DNA from: Fimbriimonas sp.
GTDB lineage: Bacteria; Armatimonadota; Fimbriimonadia; Fimbriimonadales; Fimbriimonadaceae
Direction: 5' to 3'
Length of the DNA: 64,000 nucleotides
NCBI GenBank assembly: GCA_031292555.1
Contig: JARLGV010000050.1
Coordinates: forward strand, 1 to 64,000
Both the position numbers and the translations under genes were made by a program. Position 1 is the stretch's first letter. The number at the start of each line of letters is the position of its first letter. Under the pieces are notes generated by a model. That model saw only the letters and a list, made by a program, of their open reading frames with translations, was not told the DNA's origin and ran no database searches. Shown here piece by piece: positions 17,628 to 26,632 of this stretch.

Positions 17628-18341
17628 ATACAGGCCCTTACCTGAATTATCGGTTTTGGTTGACCTTATGATAAGTCCCCCAAAAGCGGGAGGCATAAAA
17701 TGGGTAACTGGAATCCGTTACCGGCAATTCCACTGTGCCTATTTCTGCAACCTAACAGGACAATCCTCATTGTGCCGAAACACTATGCAACAACTAAGAC
17801 GTTCAGCGATACGCCTAAGTTGCCGACGACCTCGATTGTACTGTTTCCGCTTCAAGCCCAATCGATTCTGGACGTTATGGCCCGTTGCAACTCAATCTGT
17901 GACTGGGCTGAACTGTGAAAGGTCCCAAAACGCGAGGAGCGGAAGCACATGTGAGAAGGGGGCGCTCGACGACAGGTGTCTCGGTCGAGTAACAACATTT
18001 GGTGGAACCTGCTTGATTCTTGATCAACTGGCTTGAGATCTGAGGTTCAATCCAGGGTCGATCATTGGACTCACGTTTGAACCAACTCGTTGTGCCGAGG
18101 GTCGATGCCCTCCGAACGCCGTTTCACCTGAATAGGGTACTAAAAACGACGCGACGGAACAAGTCAGGAACTGATATTCCGCGACTGACATGCTTTGGAG
18201 TTGCGTGAACTTTATTCGATACCTATTTTTACGTGGATACCCTTCGCCTTGAAATTGGTGAATAATAGGATTAGCGGATCATAGTTGCGATGCACGAGGT
18301 TTTTAGAGGCATCGTCAGCAGACGTACGAAGTGGAATAGAC
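17628..18341. other. Long gap with no convincing gene
   Basis: Roughly 700 bases without a recognisable protein. Short frames exist but show no conserved motif. Visible structure: the palindrome CTTATGATAAG (17665-17675) upstream of the pilin; a 7-bp inverted repeat GGTTCAA/TTGAACC (18044-18050 with 18077-18083); and a small stem GAGGG/CCCTC (18097-18101 with 18108-18112). The last two could belong to a small RNA, but there is no known class to match. Confidence 0.4.
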
Positions 18342-18629
18342 ATGGCACATCAGCAAGGTCTTGAGTTGGTGACGAAGCAAGTGGGTGACAGGAACGCCCT
18401 CCTCGATGCATTTGAGTCCTTGGTCAAGGACCTTGTTGCGGCCAGACACGCGAACTGCATGACTCCGTCTGAAGTGGCCCGCACCGCTGACATTCCGCTT
18501 TCGGACGTACATGCGATTGAAGATTTCTCGCCTGGCAACGTCTCGTTTGAGAGTATTTGCCGCTATGCGCAGGCTGTGGGTTTGAGCATCACTATCATCG
18601 ATCAATCATCAGGCGAATTCGGTTCCTGA
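18342..18629 (+). CDS. Small XRE-like helix-turn-helix protein
   Basis: A 95-residue protein from the ATG at 18342 (MAHQQGLELVTKQ). The second half reads as an XRE-type helix-turn-helix: MTPSEVARTADIPLSDVHAIEDFSPGNVSFESICRYAQAVGLSITI. The first half is a helix of unknown role. No toxin gene is adjacent, so an antitoxin role is not supported. The stop overlaps the 3' end of the convergent MarR gene by 28 bases, which could allow antisense effects. The ribosome site is weak (GAAGTGG). Confidence 0.62.
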   Translation: MAHQQGLELVTKQVGDRNALLDAFESLVKDLVAARHANCMTPSEVARTADIPLSDVHAIEDFSPGNVSFESICRYAQAVGLSITIIDQSSGEFGS

Positions 18630-19117
18630 CCTGGTCCTGTTGCGCCTATTTGAGTCTGTTGGGCCACCCCGGTTCCGAGTATCTTGAGTAGTCTGCACAG
18701 TTCGCGCTGCTCTTCGGCGGTGAGTACCGTCGCCTCTTGGGCGACGATCCTGGCGAAACGCGGGAACAACTCCTCAATGCGGGCACGCCCCTTTTGCGTC
18801 AGGTGAATGTACTGAACTCGACGGTCTTTCGGGCACCGGACTCTTTCAATGAGGCCGTCGCGGTCAAGATTCTCGATGACGACCGATAGGTTATTGCGAC
18901 TCTTGAGGTGCTTTGCCGCCAGTTGGCTTGGAGACAGCGGACCCAGGTGCATAAGTGTTTCCAGAACGCCGAACTGAGTTGGCGTAAGCCCAGCTTCAAG
19001 GATTGGCACATCGACACGCCCACTGAACGACTCGCTCGCCCGTGCCAACTTTATAAACAGGTCGAGTGCGATCCTCTGAACCTCCGGTCCTTCGAAATGT
19101 GTTCCCATGTAATCCAA
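18602..19117 (-). CDS. MarR-family transcriptional regulator
   Basis: A 171-residue winged-helix regulator. The core is LTPTQFGVLETLMHLGPLSPSQLAAKHLKSRNNLSVVIENLDRDGLIERVRCPKDRRVQYIHLTQKGRARIEELFP, with the DRR wing typical of MarR proteins. The C-terminal tail (QQTQIGATGPGQ) is probably disordered. It is divergent from the yceI-doxX operon, and a 27-base imperfect palindrome (19172-19198) overlaps that operon's promoter. This arrangement, MarR beside YceI and DoxX, is seen in other bacteria in quinone or oxidative stress control. It is therefore likely the local repressor, released by an electrophile or oxidant. The start may be 19117 or the ATG at 19108. Confidence 0.88.
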   Translation of the reverse strand: MDYMGTHFEGPEVQRIALDLFIKLARASESFSGRVDVPILEAGLTPTQFGVLETLMHLGPLSPSQLAAKHLKSRNNLSVVIENLDRDGLIERVRCPKDRRVQYIHLTQKGRARIEELFPRFARIVAQEATVLTAEEQRELCRLLKILGTGVAQQTQIGATGPGQEPNSPDD

Positions 19118-19157
19118 CTTGTGTCAGGCGTTCAACCCCAAGAGGATATCTTGCCTC

Positions 19158-19198
19158 TTGACAAATATTAGTTCCATGTGTGATCATACCATGTGGAA
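19158..19198 (+). promoter_or_regulatory. Promoter and MarR-type operator of yceI-doxX
   Basis: A perfect TTGACA (19158-19163) is followed at 18 bases by GATCAT (19182-19187). The spacer and -10 lie inside an imperfect palindrome, arms TTCCA (19172-19176) and TGGAA (19194-19198), with 9 of 13 base pairs matching. A MarR dimer here would block the promoter. The role is inferred from position. Confidence 0.55.
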
Positions 19199-19268
19199 TG
19201 AACTGGAGCGCTAGGCTTTGAAGCACATGTCTGAAGCAAGGCGTTTCGGTTCGAATGGAGAAAACAAG

Positions 19269-19907
19269 ATGAAGAACAGACCGACAATCGCATTACTGAC
19301 CGTTCCGATCGCAGTCGCCGCCTACATGACGTTTCATCCCGGAGTGGCGTTTGCTGAGACTCCGCTTTCGAGACTGGCGCCGACTATCCTGGAGGAATCG
19401 GCAGCGTACACCGTCGACGGCATGCACACGTGCCTTGGATTCGAGATCGGCCATCTGGGACTTTCAAAGGTCCAGGGACGATTCGACAAGCTTTCCGGGA
19501 AGCTGAACGTCGATTCCAAGGACCTCGCGAATTCGAGCGTTCAGTTCACAGCTCAGACCGATTCCGTGGACACCAATGTTGCCCCTCGCGATGCCGATCT
19601 TCGCTCGCCGAACTTCTTCGACGTCGCCAAATTCCCTGAGCTTTCCTTCAAGAGCACGAAGATCTTCAAGCAGGGCAAGAGCTATTTGGCCGAGGGCGAG
19701 TTAACCATCAAGGGCGTGACCAAGTCCGTCAAGCTTCCTTTCAAGGCATATGGGCCGATCAAGGACCCGTGGGGCAATTTGAGAATCGGTGTAGTTGCCG
19801 AACCCATCGTCCTCCACCGGTCCGACTACGGCATGAAGTTCGATGCCGACTCGGTTGCCGATGAAGTGACAGTGCGAATCTCGCTGGAAGCAACTCAGGA
19901 CAAGTGA
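19269..19907 (+). CDS. YceI-family periplasmic lipid-binding protein
   Basis: A 212-residue protein from the ATG at 19269, with GGAG 9 bases upstream. The signal peptide is MKNRPTIALLTVPIAVAAYMTFHPGVAFA. The mature part is a YceI lipocalin-like barrel: YTVDGMHTCLGFEIGHLGLSKVQGRFDKLSGKL, NVAPRDADLRSPNFFDVAKFPELSFKSTKI, GELTIKGVTKSVKLPF, and the final DEVTVRISLE. YceI proteins bind isoprenoid or quinone-like lipids in a central tunnel. It forms a two-gene operon with doxX, joined by a TGATG stop/start, and is divergent from a MarR gene. The set suggests a quinone or electrophile stress response. Confidence 0.92.
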   Translation: MKNRPTIALLTVPIAVAAYMTFHPGVAFAETPLSRLAPTILEESAAYTVDGMHTCLGFEIGHLGLSKVQGRFDKLSGKLNVDSKDLANSSVQFTAQTDSVDTNVAPRDADLRSPNFFDVAKFPELSFKSTKIFKQGKSYLAEGELTIKGVTKSVKLPFKAYGPIKDPWGNLRIGVVAEPIVLHRSDYGMKFDADSVADEVTVRISLEATQDK

Positions 19908-20317
19908 TGGTTTCCTACCTGTTCTTCGACGCTTGGACTCCCCGTGCCCTGAGCTTGCTCCGCCTCATTTGCGGAGCTCAGATCGTACAGCACGGGGCGC
20001 AAAAGTTATTTGGCATTCTTGCCGCCCATACTCCGGGACCGGCTCCGTTCTCACAGATGTGGATCGGAGGAGTCATCGAATTCGTCGGCGGCATCCTGTT
20101 GATCATCGGATTACTGACTCGTCCCGCCGCGTTTCTTCTCTCAGGAACGATGGCCGTCGCGTACTTTCAGTTCCACGCACCGAAGTCGTTTTTCCCGGTC
20201 GTGAACGAAGGAGATCTGGCGGTAACGTTCTGCATCCTCTTTCTGTTCCTCGTCTTTGCCGGCGGAGGATCTTGGTCACTGGATTCGGTTTTTCGAAAGC
20301 CGCAGCCGGCATCTTGA
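19907..20317 (+). CDS. DoxX-family membrane protein
   Basis: A 136-residue membrane protein with four hydrophobic helices. The DoxX signature is RLICGAQIVQHGAQKLFG followed by GPAPFSQMWIGGVIEFVGGILLIIGL and TRPAAFLLSGTMAVAYFQFHAPKSFFPVVNEGDLAVTFCILFLFLVFAG. The ATG overlaps the yceI stop by one base (TGATG at 19905-19909), so the two are translationally coupled; a GTG at 19904 is an alternative. DoxX-type proteins are linked to thiol-redox and quinone reactions, but the exact activity is not known. Confidence 0.88.
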   Translation: MVSYLFFDAWTPRALSLLRLICGAQIVQHGAQKLFGILAAHTPGPAPFSQMWIGGVIEFVGGILLIIGLLTRPAAFLLSGTMAVAYFQFHAPKSFFPVVNEGDLAVTFCILFLFLVFAGGGSWSLDSVFRKPQPAS

Positions 20318-20352
20318 ACTATTGGGAGGCCTCCACATCGAGGAGGCCTCGC

Positions 20353-21177
20353 TTAGTGAGCGTTTCGATACCGTTGGCTCGCCCCTCGCCTTGCCATGAC
20401 TTCCGGATGCGGTCGTGTCGGATCGGCATAGACGTTCCCGCCCAGGTCTTTGCCTGAGGCCAAATAGACTTGGTGGGCTCCGTTGAATCGCTCTTGGCTA
20501 AATCGAACGGCTGTCGAGCAGAATCGGAGCGTCCATCCGCATCGCCGAATTTGTGACATGTTTGCTTCACTTCCGTGCATTACGCGAGAGTCATGGAGAG
20601 AACACTCGTTCGGCGCCAATTCGATGTAGACCGTCTTCGACTCGTCTCGCAGGATCGGCTTGATTTCGGTAGAGAAGACGTTGTGGGCAGCGTCCACGTC
20701 GTCATACTCCGAGAACCCTTTGTAACCGCTCGTGTGCGTACGCGGAATGACCATCATGCATCCGTTCTCCCGGGTCGACGGATCGATCGCGAGCCATACC
20801 GTGCAAACCTCCATCGGCTCCAACATGCCGACCCAGTAGGCCGAGTCCTCATGCCACGGCACTCGTTTTCCGTTGCCTTTGGGCTTGCAGATGAAGTGGG
20901 TGGAGAACAGTGCTAGATCGGGTCCCATAATCGGCTCGACCATCGCGAGAATCTGAGGATCGAACGCCCATTCGAATAATTCCGGATACATGAAGTGAGG
21001 AACGTCCATCGCTTCTGGCCTCTCGCTTGCGTCCAGATTTTCCAGGATTCGCTCGAACGAGGCTCTCAAACCCACGAATTTCGCATCGGACAGAACCGGG
21101 CGGTTATACACAAGGAACCCTTCCTCACGGTATTGGTCGACCTCCTCAGTAGTCAGCCGGGACAAAGATTTACTCAT
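20353..21177 (-). CDS. Phytanoyl-CoA dioxygenase (PhyH)-family Fe(II)/2-oxoglutarate oxygenase
   Basis: A 274-residue soluble enzyme. The double-stranded beta-helix holds the iron ligands: His and Asp in VPWHEDSAYW, and the distal His in SLHDSRVMHGSEAN. The 2-oxoglutarate-binding Arg is probably in RRCGWTLRF. The N-terminal YREEGFLVYNRPVLS helix is typical of PhyH proteins. The family hydroxylates varied substrates (lipids, ectoine, antibiotics, mitomycin-type products); none can be chosen here. The gene stands alone between doxX (convergent) and a repeat element. It is probably active, since all ligands are present. Confidence 0.86.
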   Translation of the reverse strand: MSKSLSRLTTEEVDQYREEGFLVYNRPVLSDAKFVGLRASFERILENLDASERPEAMDVPHFMYPELFEWAFDPQILAMVEPIMGPDLALFSTHFICKPKGNGKRVPWHEDSAYWVGMLEPMEVCTVWLAIDPSTRENGCMMVIPRTHTSGYKGFSEYDDVDAAHNVFSTEIKPILRDESKTVYIELAPNECSLHDSRVMHGSEANMSQIRRCGWTLRFCSTAVRFSQERFNGAHQVYLASGKDLGGNVYADPTRPHPEVMARRGASQRYRNAH

Positions 21178-21222
21178 AACAAAACTATAACCTAGAGCGA
21201 GTCGCGCAAAACGATCAGGCTA

Positions 21223-21427
21223 TATGGCAAGGAGGCAGAGGAGCGATGAGGTGAATAGGTGTGAACGGGCCAATTGCCGTGGCTAAGTGACGAAGCACCG
21301 CAAGGTTGTCCTCCTTAGATCTTGGCGTCAGGCAACCTTGAACTCGGTCCGAGTGGATTAGGCGTACTCTCCTTCCCGCCTAATCGCCTCTCCGCCTCCT
21401 CGCCTTGTCGCCTAGCGCGAAGCGCTA
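21223..21427. repeat. Symmetric intergenic element with octamer repeats
   Basis: The right arm has five CGCCT cores at an exact 8-base period (21377, 21385, 21393, 21401, 21409). It ends in a 6-bp hairpin TAGCGC/GCGCTA with a GAA loop (21413-21427). The left arm (about 21223-21262) carries a degenerate copy in opposite orientation (AAGGAGGCAGAGGAGCGATG). Between them is an inverted repeat CAAGGTTG/CAACCTTG (21301-21308 with 21333-21340). The whole is roughly two-fold symmetric, like a MITE or REP element. It fills the 270-base gap before the GH2 gene, leaving little room for a promoter. Confidence 0.55.
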
Positions 21428-21447
21428 AGTGGTAAGGTCGTACCATC

Positions 21448-24400
21448 GTGGCTCGATTGCTATTGGGGCTCTTGTCTGTCCTGGCATTACTTGCGGGCAT
21501 ACCGTTATCGGCTTCCCAAGAACCGGTGAACTTGGCCCTTCGAGCTGTTCGGACAAGCGCATCGTCGTGGCGTCCGGAGTTTCCGCCCACCGATGCGATC
21601 GACAATGATTTCAAGACGAGTTTCAGCGTCGCTCTTGGGGCAAGAAAGGACCAATGGTACCGGTTGGATTGGGACAGGCCGGAGAGGATCGCGGGAATCG
21701 CCCTTTGGCAACCTGACCGATACACAGAGTCGTTCGATATCGACCTGATGGCCGGGGGGAAGTGGCAGACCGTACGACACATGGGCGCGCCGATCGCGAA
21801 GCTCGGGCGGAACGTCTTTGCTACGTTCGTCCCAACGATGGCGACTGCCCTGCGACTGAACCACCTCGACAGCACAGAGGTCGGTGGTTCGGCATTCTAC
21901 GAAATCGGGGTCTATGGCGATTCCGAAGCGGTGACAAAGATGGAAAACAGAGTTGATGTGGCGATTGCCGGCGATGCGACCGGCCGCCTGATTGGTACTG
22001 CCTCTTTCGACGGAGGAAGCTCTCCTTTGGCTGGTGCCCATGTTGAGGTTGATGGCGCCAATCCAGCCGGCGTTTGGTCGGTCGCGGCCACAACGAATGA
22101 GCATGGGTTTTTCTACGTCGACCTGCCGTTGAACCCAGTCGGTCCGATTCATGCGAAGGTAACGCTTGAGCCCAAGGAGGGAGAAACAACCGTCGATGCC
22201 TCTGACATCGCTACACGCCTCACACCGCGCCCGACTGTGAACAATTTAGTGCTGGACGGTCAGTGGGACTTCATGCCGGACCCGCCAGAAAACGTGGTAG
22301 CGGACGCTCCGCAAATGCCCTGGAAGCCAATAAAGGTTCCCTCGAACTACGAGATGGAGGGATATCGCGCCAAGACAGATCGGGCAGCCTATCGTAAGTC
22401 GCTCATCGTTCCTTTGAGTTGGACTGGAAAGCTGATCCGGCTACGTGCAGAGGCGATCTACAGTAAGGCCGAAATTTGGCTCAATGGAGTGCGACTTGGT
22501 TCCCACGAGGGAGGGGCCACTCCGTTCGAAATCGACTTGACCAAGGCGGTACGGCCCGGTAAGGCGAATGAGCTTATCATTCTGGTCGCAGCACGTTCAA
22601 AGTCGGCGGTTATCGATCACATGAGCACGTATGCGTATTTCGAGGTTGCCGGTATATGGCGTCCGATCGGCATGTTCTGTGTCGAACCCTCCCACATTTC
22701 GCGCTTGACGTATGCCGTGGTTTTCGATCCTTCCTACCAGGACGCTATATTGTCGTTGGACGTCAAGCTGGCTAATGAGCGTGCCACGCCGTCGTCAGGA
22801 CGCCTTACTGTTACGATCCTCGATCCTAGCGGAAAGAAGGTTGCGGCTACCGGTCTTGAGGAATCGGTCATAGTCGAACCCTGGCATGCAAAGACAGTGA
22901 GGCTGTCGGCGAATTTTGCCAAGCCTCTCCAATGGAATGCAGAACTTCCCAGAAGCTATCGAATCCTGGCCCACTGGACGGCGAACGATCAGCCCGGGGC
23001 GACTGTTGAGCAACCTCTCGGATTCCGGCAAGTCGAGATCAAGGGGCGAGCATTTTCAATCAATGGCAAGCCGGTCCGGTTGTTTGGCACCTGCCTTCAC
23101 TCGTCGGACCCACTGCTTGGACGAGCGATCACTCCCGAACGCGCACGACAAGATTTGGAACTGATCAAAGAGGCGAATTTTAATGCGATCCGAACCACTC
23201 ACTATCCGCCCTATCCAACCACGCCAGCCCTTGCAGACGAGATGGGAATCTACATCGAAGACGAAGGACCGTCCTGCTGGGGCGACGAGAATGAGGATCT
23301 GCGCAACGCCCCAATGTATGTGGGAATCGTTTCCGAATACGTTGAGCGAGATCGGAACCATCCTTCGGTGGTGTATTGGTCGACCTGTAACGAAAGCAAC
23401 TACGGGATCATCTTTCAACTCGCCCATCGCTACGTCAAGATGTTGGACCCGACGCGTCCGGTAGGCGGCTCGTACGCGCCGATGGATATGGATACCGACG
23501 TGTATGTCCTTCACTATCCCCAGACGACCTACAAGTTCTTCGACGAGGCAAAAAACTATCCAAAGGTAACGCTCATCGATGAGTGTGTGGGTATTCCTCA
23601 CGGCTGGGGGAACCTTGCATTTTCACAGGAGATCGACCCTGGCATGCACTGCTTGTGGGAGTGGAAGATGCCAGAGATCCGCCGATCAGTGATGGAAACC
23701 GAGAACCAGATGGGAACCATGAGTTGGGCTTGGGTCGACGACGCCTTTGCCATTCCAGGTCGAGGGATCACCAATTCGCGGATGGAAATGCCGCAGATTC
23801 GGTATGCGGATTCGATTTACAAGATGCCGGGCCGCGGCTACCAAGGCGACACTGTTTGGGGAATGGTTGACGGCTGGCGTCGTCCAAGACCCGAGTGGTG
23901 GCAGTGCAAGAAGGTCTATTCGCCTGTGATCGTGGAGGAAAAGCCGCTCCCAATTCCCGCCAAAGGTGAACCCATTTCGGTTGCTGTCGAGAACATGAAT
24001 TGGTTCGCTAACCTCAGCATCTATCGATGTCAGTGGCACATCGGTAAGCGGACCGGCTTTGTGGTGCCGGATGTACCGGCTTCGTCCAAAGGCAATGTAG
24101 AGATCCCGTATCCGTTCGAAGTAAAGGCTTCGGACACACTGACGCTGAAATGGCTCGATGAAATGGGTCGACTTGTCGACGCCTATCGGCTGGAATTCCA
24201 CCCGCACGAGGCCCCAAAGTGGGAGCCGGCCGGAAGTGCCGATGTATCTGTCGAGGAGGGCCGTTACCTCTCAAGTGCCAATACAGTGTATCTCCGAGCT
24301 CGTGATAGCGAGATCGCTCTCGACAAAACGAGTGGGGAGCTGAGGTGGGGATTGAGGGCGAATGAAGTGATTCTCCAGCGCGGACCTACTCTACACATCC

Positions 24401-25053
24401 TCAAGAGCACCGACCCGACTGCGACCCTGCCTGCAGGCTGGAAGTTCTCTAGCGAGACGCACGGACCGGGAGTAATCCACTGGAACGGGGCCTTTGGCAC
24501 TGACTTCCTGGGAGGATATACCTTGAAGATGGATGGCTTGGGTCACATTGAGGCGGAGTACAGCTTTACATACAACGGTCCCGAGATGTACGTCCGAGAA
24601 CTTGGGCTCGAACTGGAGTTGCCCCTTGCATTTGACCGCCTTACGTGGGATCGGAGGGCGGAGCACTCCTATTATCCGGACGATCACATGGATCGGGCAA
24701 CAGGAACGGTGTTGGCACATCCGCGCGTCCTTCAGATCACTCCGCCGACCAACCGACCCTTCGAACTGGACGACCACCCTTGGGGGTGCAACGACTTTCG
24801 AAGCACCAAACGAAACGTCTATTGGGCTTCGGTGACCAATAGCGCCGGCCAAGGTGTGAGAGTGATTTCCGACGGTACTCAGCACATCCGGGCAACGATC
24901 GGCGTCCATGGGGTGAGCCTGAAGGTCCTCGACTTTTACGGTGGGCTCGGCGGACCGAAGGATTGGGCCGTCGAAGGGTTCCACTACGGAGCGGGACGCC
25001 TGATAAAGACGGGTGAGGTCGTTTCCGGCCGAGTTCGCCTCGTCATGCTGTAA
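21448..25053 (+). CDS. Secreted multidomain GH2 beta-galactosidase-like enzyme
   Basis: A 1201-residue protein starting at GTG. Order: signal peptide (MARLLLGLLSVLALLAGIPLSAS); discoidin (F5/8 C)-like domain, about 25-165; Cna-B/carboxypeptidase-regulatory-like domain, about 170-255; GH2 jelly-roll (WKPIKVPSNYEMEGYRAKTDRAAYRKSL); two immunoglobulin-like repeats; catalytic barrel (KGRAFSINGKPVRLFGTCLH, NAIRTTHYPPYPTTPALADEMGIYIEDE); and a C-terminal beta-galactosidase small-chain-like sandwich. Acid/base E649 is in STCNESNYG and nucleophile E712 in LIDECVG. The fold and ending favour a beta-galactosidase, but other GH2 activities remain possible. It is probably surface-attached or secreted and works alone: no gene follows on the same strand. 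Confidence 0.88.
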   Translation: MARLLLGLLSVLALLAGIPLSASQEPVNLALRAVRTSASSWRPEFPPTDAIDNDFKTSFSVALGARKDQWYRLDWDRPERIAGIALWQPDRYTESFDIDLMAGGKWQTVRHMGAPIAKLGRNVFATFVPTMATALRLNHLDSTEVGGSAFYEIGVYGDSEAVTKMENRVDVAIAGDATGRLIGTASFDGGSSPLAGAHVEVDGANPAGVWSVAATTNEHGFFYVDLPLNPVGPIHAKVTLEPKEGETTVDASDIATRLTPRPTVNNLVLDGQWDFMPDPPENVVADAPQMPWKPIKVPSNYEMEGYRAKTDRAAYRKSLIVPLSWTGKLIRLRAEAIYSKAEIWLNGVRLGSHEGGATPFEIDLTKAVRPGKANELIILVAARSKSAVIDHMSTYAYFEVAGIWRPIGMFCVEPSHISRLTYAVVFDPSYQDAILSLDVKLANERATPSSGRLTVTILDPSGKKVAATGLEESVIVEPWHAKTVRLSANFAKPLQWNAELPRSYRILAHWTANDQPGATVEQPLGFRQVEIKGRAFSINGKPVRLFGTCLHSSDPLLGRAITPERARQDLELIKEANFNAIRTTHYPPYPTTPALADEMGIYIEDEGPSCWGDENEDLRNAPMYVGIVSEYVERDRNHPSVVYWSTCNESNYGIIFQLAHRYVKMLDPTRPVGGSYAPMDMDTDVYVLHYPQTTYKFFDEAKNYPKVTLIDECVGIPHGWGNLAFSQEIDPGMHCLWEWKMPEIRRSVMETENQMGTMSWAWVDDAFAIPGRGITNSRMEMPQIRYADSIYKMPGRGYQGDTVWGMVDGWRRPRPEWWQCKKVYSPVIVEEKPLPIPAKGEPISVAVENMNWFANLSIYRCQWHIGKRTGFVVPDVPASSKGNVEIPYPFEVKASDTLTLKWLDEMGRLVDAYRLEFHPHEAPKWEPAGSADVSVEEGRYLSSANTVYLRARDSEIALDKTSGELRWGLRANEVILQRGPTLHILKSTDPTATLPAGWKFSSETHGPGVIHWNGAFGTDFLGGYTLKMDGLGHIEAEYSFTYNGPEMYVRELGLELELPLAFDRLTWDRRAEHSYYPDDHMDRATGTVLAHPRVLQITPPTNRPFELDDHPWGCNDFRSTKRNVYWASVTNSAGQGVRVISDGTQHIRATIGVHGVSLKVLDFYGGLGGPKDWAVEGFHYGAGRLIKTGEVVSGRVRLVML

Positions 25054-25065
25054 GCCCCTTGACTA

Positions 25066-26550
25066 CTAGGAAGTCGACTTTCGAGAGAATGCGATCGCGT
25101 AAATCGGGGCACCGGCGACCAGTATTCCAAGGGTGATCAACGTCGGGATGCGGGAGTCGGCGTCGATTAGCGAGTTCCCAAGCAGGAAAAGCGTCGAGGC
25201 TATAAACAGAATCGGCGTGACGGGAAAGAAGGGAGTTCGGACCGAAGGCGAGTAGGCATGGGGGTGAATCTCAGTATGACCAGGCCGGATCTGGTCCACC
25301 AGCGAATCGTCCAGATTCGCTGGCAGGGCGCTGACGTTTGCCTGTCGTGCTCTTTCCCTCCGCCGGAAGATGAATACGGAGCCGACCGACAGAGCGTAAA
25401 ACGGGACGACTCCAATGACGAATGCGTCCGTTAACGCACCAAACGCCTTGGAACCGCTCATCGCCGTGGCGGCGAGCACATAGAGCGACCCTAGAATGCC
25501 GGTCAGAATCACCGAAACATGAGGAGTCTTGAATTTGGGATGAACTTGAGCGATCTGGGAAAAAAACAGGCGATCCTCCGCCATTGCGAAGAAGATTCGA
25601 GGCGAAGTCAGAATTGAAGCGCTAAGCGTTCCGAACGTTGAGATCATGACGGTGGCGACGATGAACGTCACGCCGCCGACTCCGACGAGTTTGCTCATCG
25701 AATCCGCGGCGATGATCTGACTCTTGCCGATCTCCTTGACCGAGAACACGGAAAGGTAGGCAAGATTGGCAAGGAAATAGACAATGATTACAATGACAGT
25801 TCCGAAGAGAATTGCCCGCGGAACATTTCGCTTGGGATCCAGGATCTCGCCGTTGATGTACGAGCCGTCTGCCCACCCGTCGTAAGCCCAAAGCACTGCC
25901 ACTAGTGCAAGGCCGAACATGGGTACGGAAAAACTCCCAGCAGGCACGGCGGGCGTGAAGTGAGCGCCGGCGCTGGGAAGTCCCAGACACAACGCAAGTC
26001 CGATGAGCACGAGGAGTCCGGCAGTCTTGGCGATAGTCGTCAAGTTCTGGATCGCAGTGCCAAATCGGACCCCCATCACGTTGGCGACCGTTCCTACCGC
26101 GATGGCTCCGATCGAGAAGACCGCCGTCCACTGGTCGTATCCCGCCTGTCCTTCCTTCATCCCGACTAGGCGCAGGAAATACTGCCCAAAGACAATCGCA
26201 ACCGCTCCGACGGAAGACGGGCGCAGCAAAATGAGTTGGGCCCATCCGAAGAGGAAGGCTGCCAACCTGCCATAGGCCTCCCGCACGTAAACGTAAAGCC
26301 CGCCTGAATATGGAAACGCGCCGCCGATCTCGCCCAAGGTAAGCGCTCCGCATAGTACGAAGAACCCACCCACGATCCAGATCGCAAGCATGGGAAGGGG
26401 GCCGGGAAGTTGTTCTGCGATCCCCGAAGGGCTTTTGAATATTCCTGACCCAATTGTGCTGCCAACGACGACAGCGATTCCGCTGCCGAGGCCGATCTGT
26501 CGTACCAGGTGTCCGCCGGATGGTGCCTTAGTCGGGTTGATGTCGCTCAT
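25066..26550 (-). CDS. Amino-acid permease of the APC superfamily (LAT-like)
   Basis: A 494-residue membrane protein with about 12 helices if started at the ATG at 26548-26550 (MSDINPTKAPSG); an alternative start at 26586 adds 12 residues. Neither has a clear ribosome site. The first helix carries the substrate-binding motif GSGIAVVVGSTIGSGIFKSP, then GEIGGAFPYSGGLYVYVREAYG and ILDPKRNVPRAI, all typical of LAT/SteT-type exchangers. Substrate is likely a neutral amino acid. A short insertion between the last helices (QANVSALPANLDDSL) is hydrophilic. The aminotransferase gene lies upstream on the same strand, consistent with amino-acid use. Confidence 0.88.
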   Translation of the reverse strand: MSDINPTKAPSGGHLVRQIGLGSGIAVVVGSTIGSGIFKSPSGIAEQLPGPLPMLAIWIVGGFFVLCGALTLGEIGGAFPYSGGLYVYVREAYGRLAAFLFGWAQLILLRPSSVGAVAIVFGQYFLRLVGMKEGQAGYDQWTAVFSIGAIAVGTVANVMGVRFGTAIQNLTTIAKTAGLLVLIGLALCLGLPSAGAHFTPAVPAGSFSVPMFGLALVAVLWAYDGWADGSYINGEILDPKRNVPRAILFGTVIVIIVYFLANLAYLSVFSVKEIGKSQIIAADSMSKLVGVGGVTFIVATVMISTFGTLSASILTSPRIFFAMAEDRLFFSQIAQVHPKFKTPHVSVILTGILGSLYVLAATAMSGSKAFGALTDAFVIGVVPFYALSVGSVFIFRRRERARQANVSALPANLDDSLVDQIRPGHTEIHPHAYSPSVRTPFFPVTPILFIASTLFLLGNSLIDADSRIPTLITLGILVAGAPIYAIAFSRKSTS

Positions 26551-26632
26551 GGTTGGATGGCCCGCCACCCAAAGGGCGGCTTCCATGATAGTACATGCAA
26601 CCGTGAGGTCTTTTCTTGTTTGATGGAGTCCG

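Noticed and set aside
17656-18036. Plus-strand frames in the 17.7-18.0 kb gap
   Set aside because: No start with a ribosome site, no recognisable motif, and a composition unlike neighbouring genes.
18041-18090. tRNA-like T-arm (GAGGTTCAATCC)
   Set aside because: No acceptor stem, anticodon arm or CCA end can be fitted around it.
18285-18341. Longer N-terminus for the XRE-like protein
   Set aside because: The extra residues show no conservation pattern, and the ATG at 18342 begins just before the helical region.
20370-20400. CGCC-rich stretch as another copy of the octamer repeat
   Set aside because: It lies inside the PhyH coding region and lacks the exact 8-base spacing.
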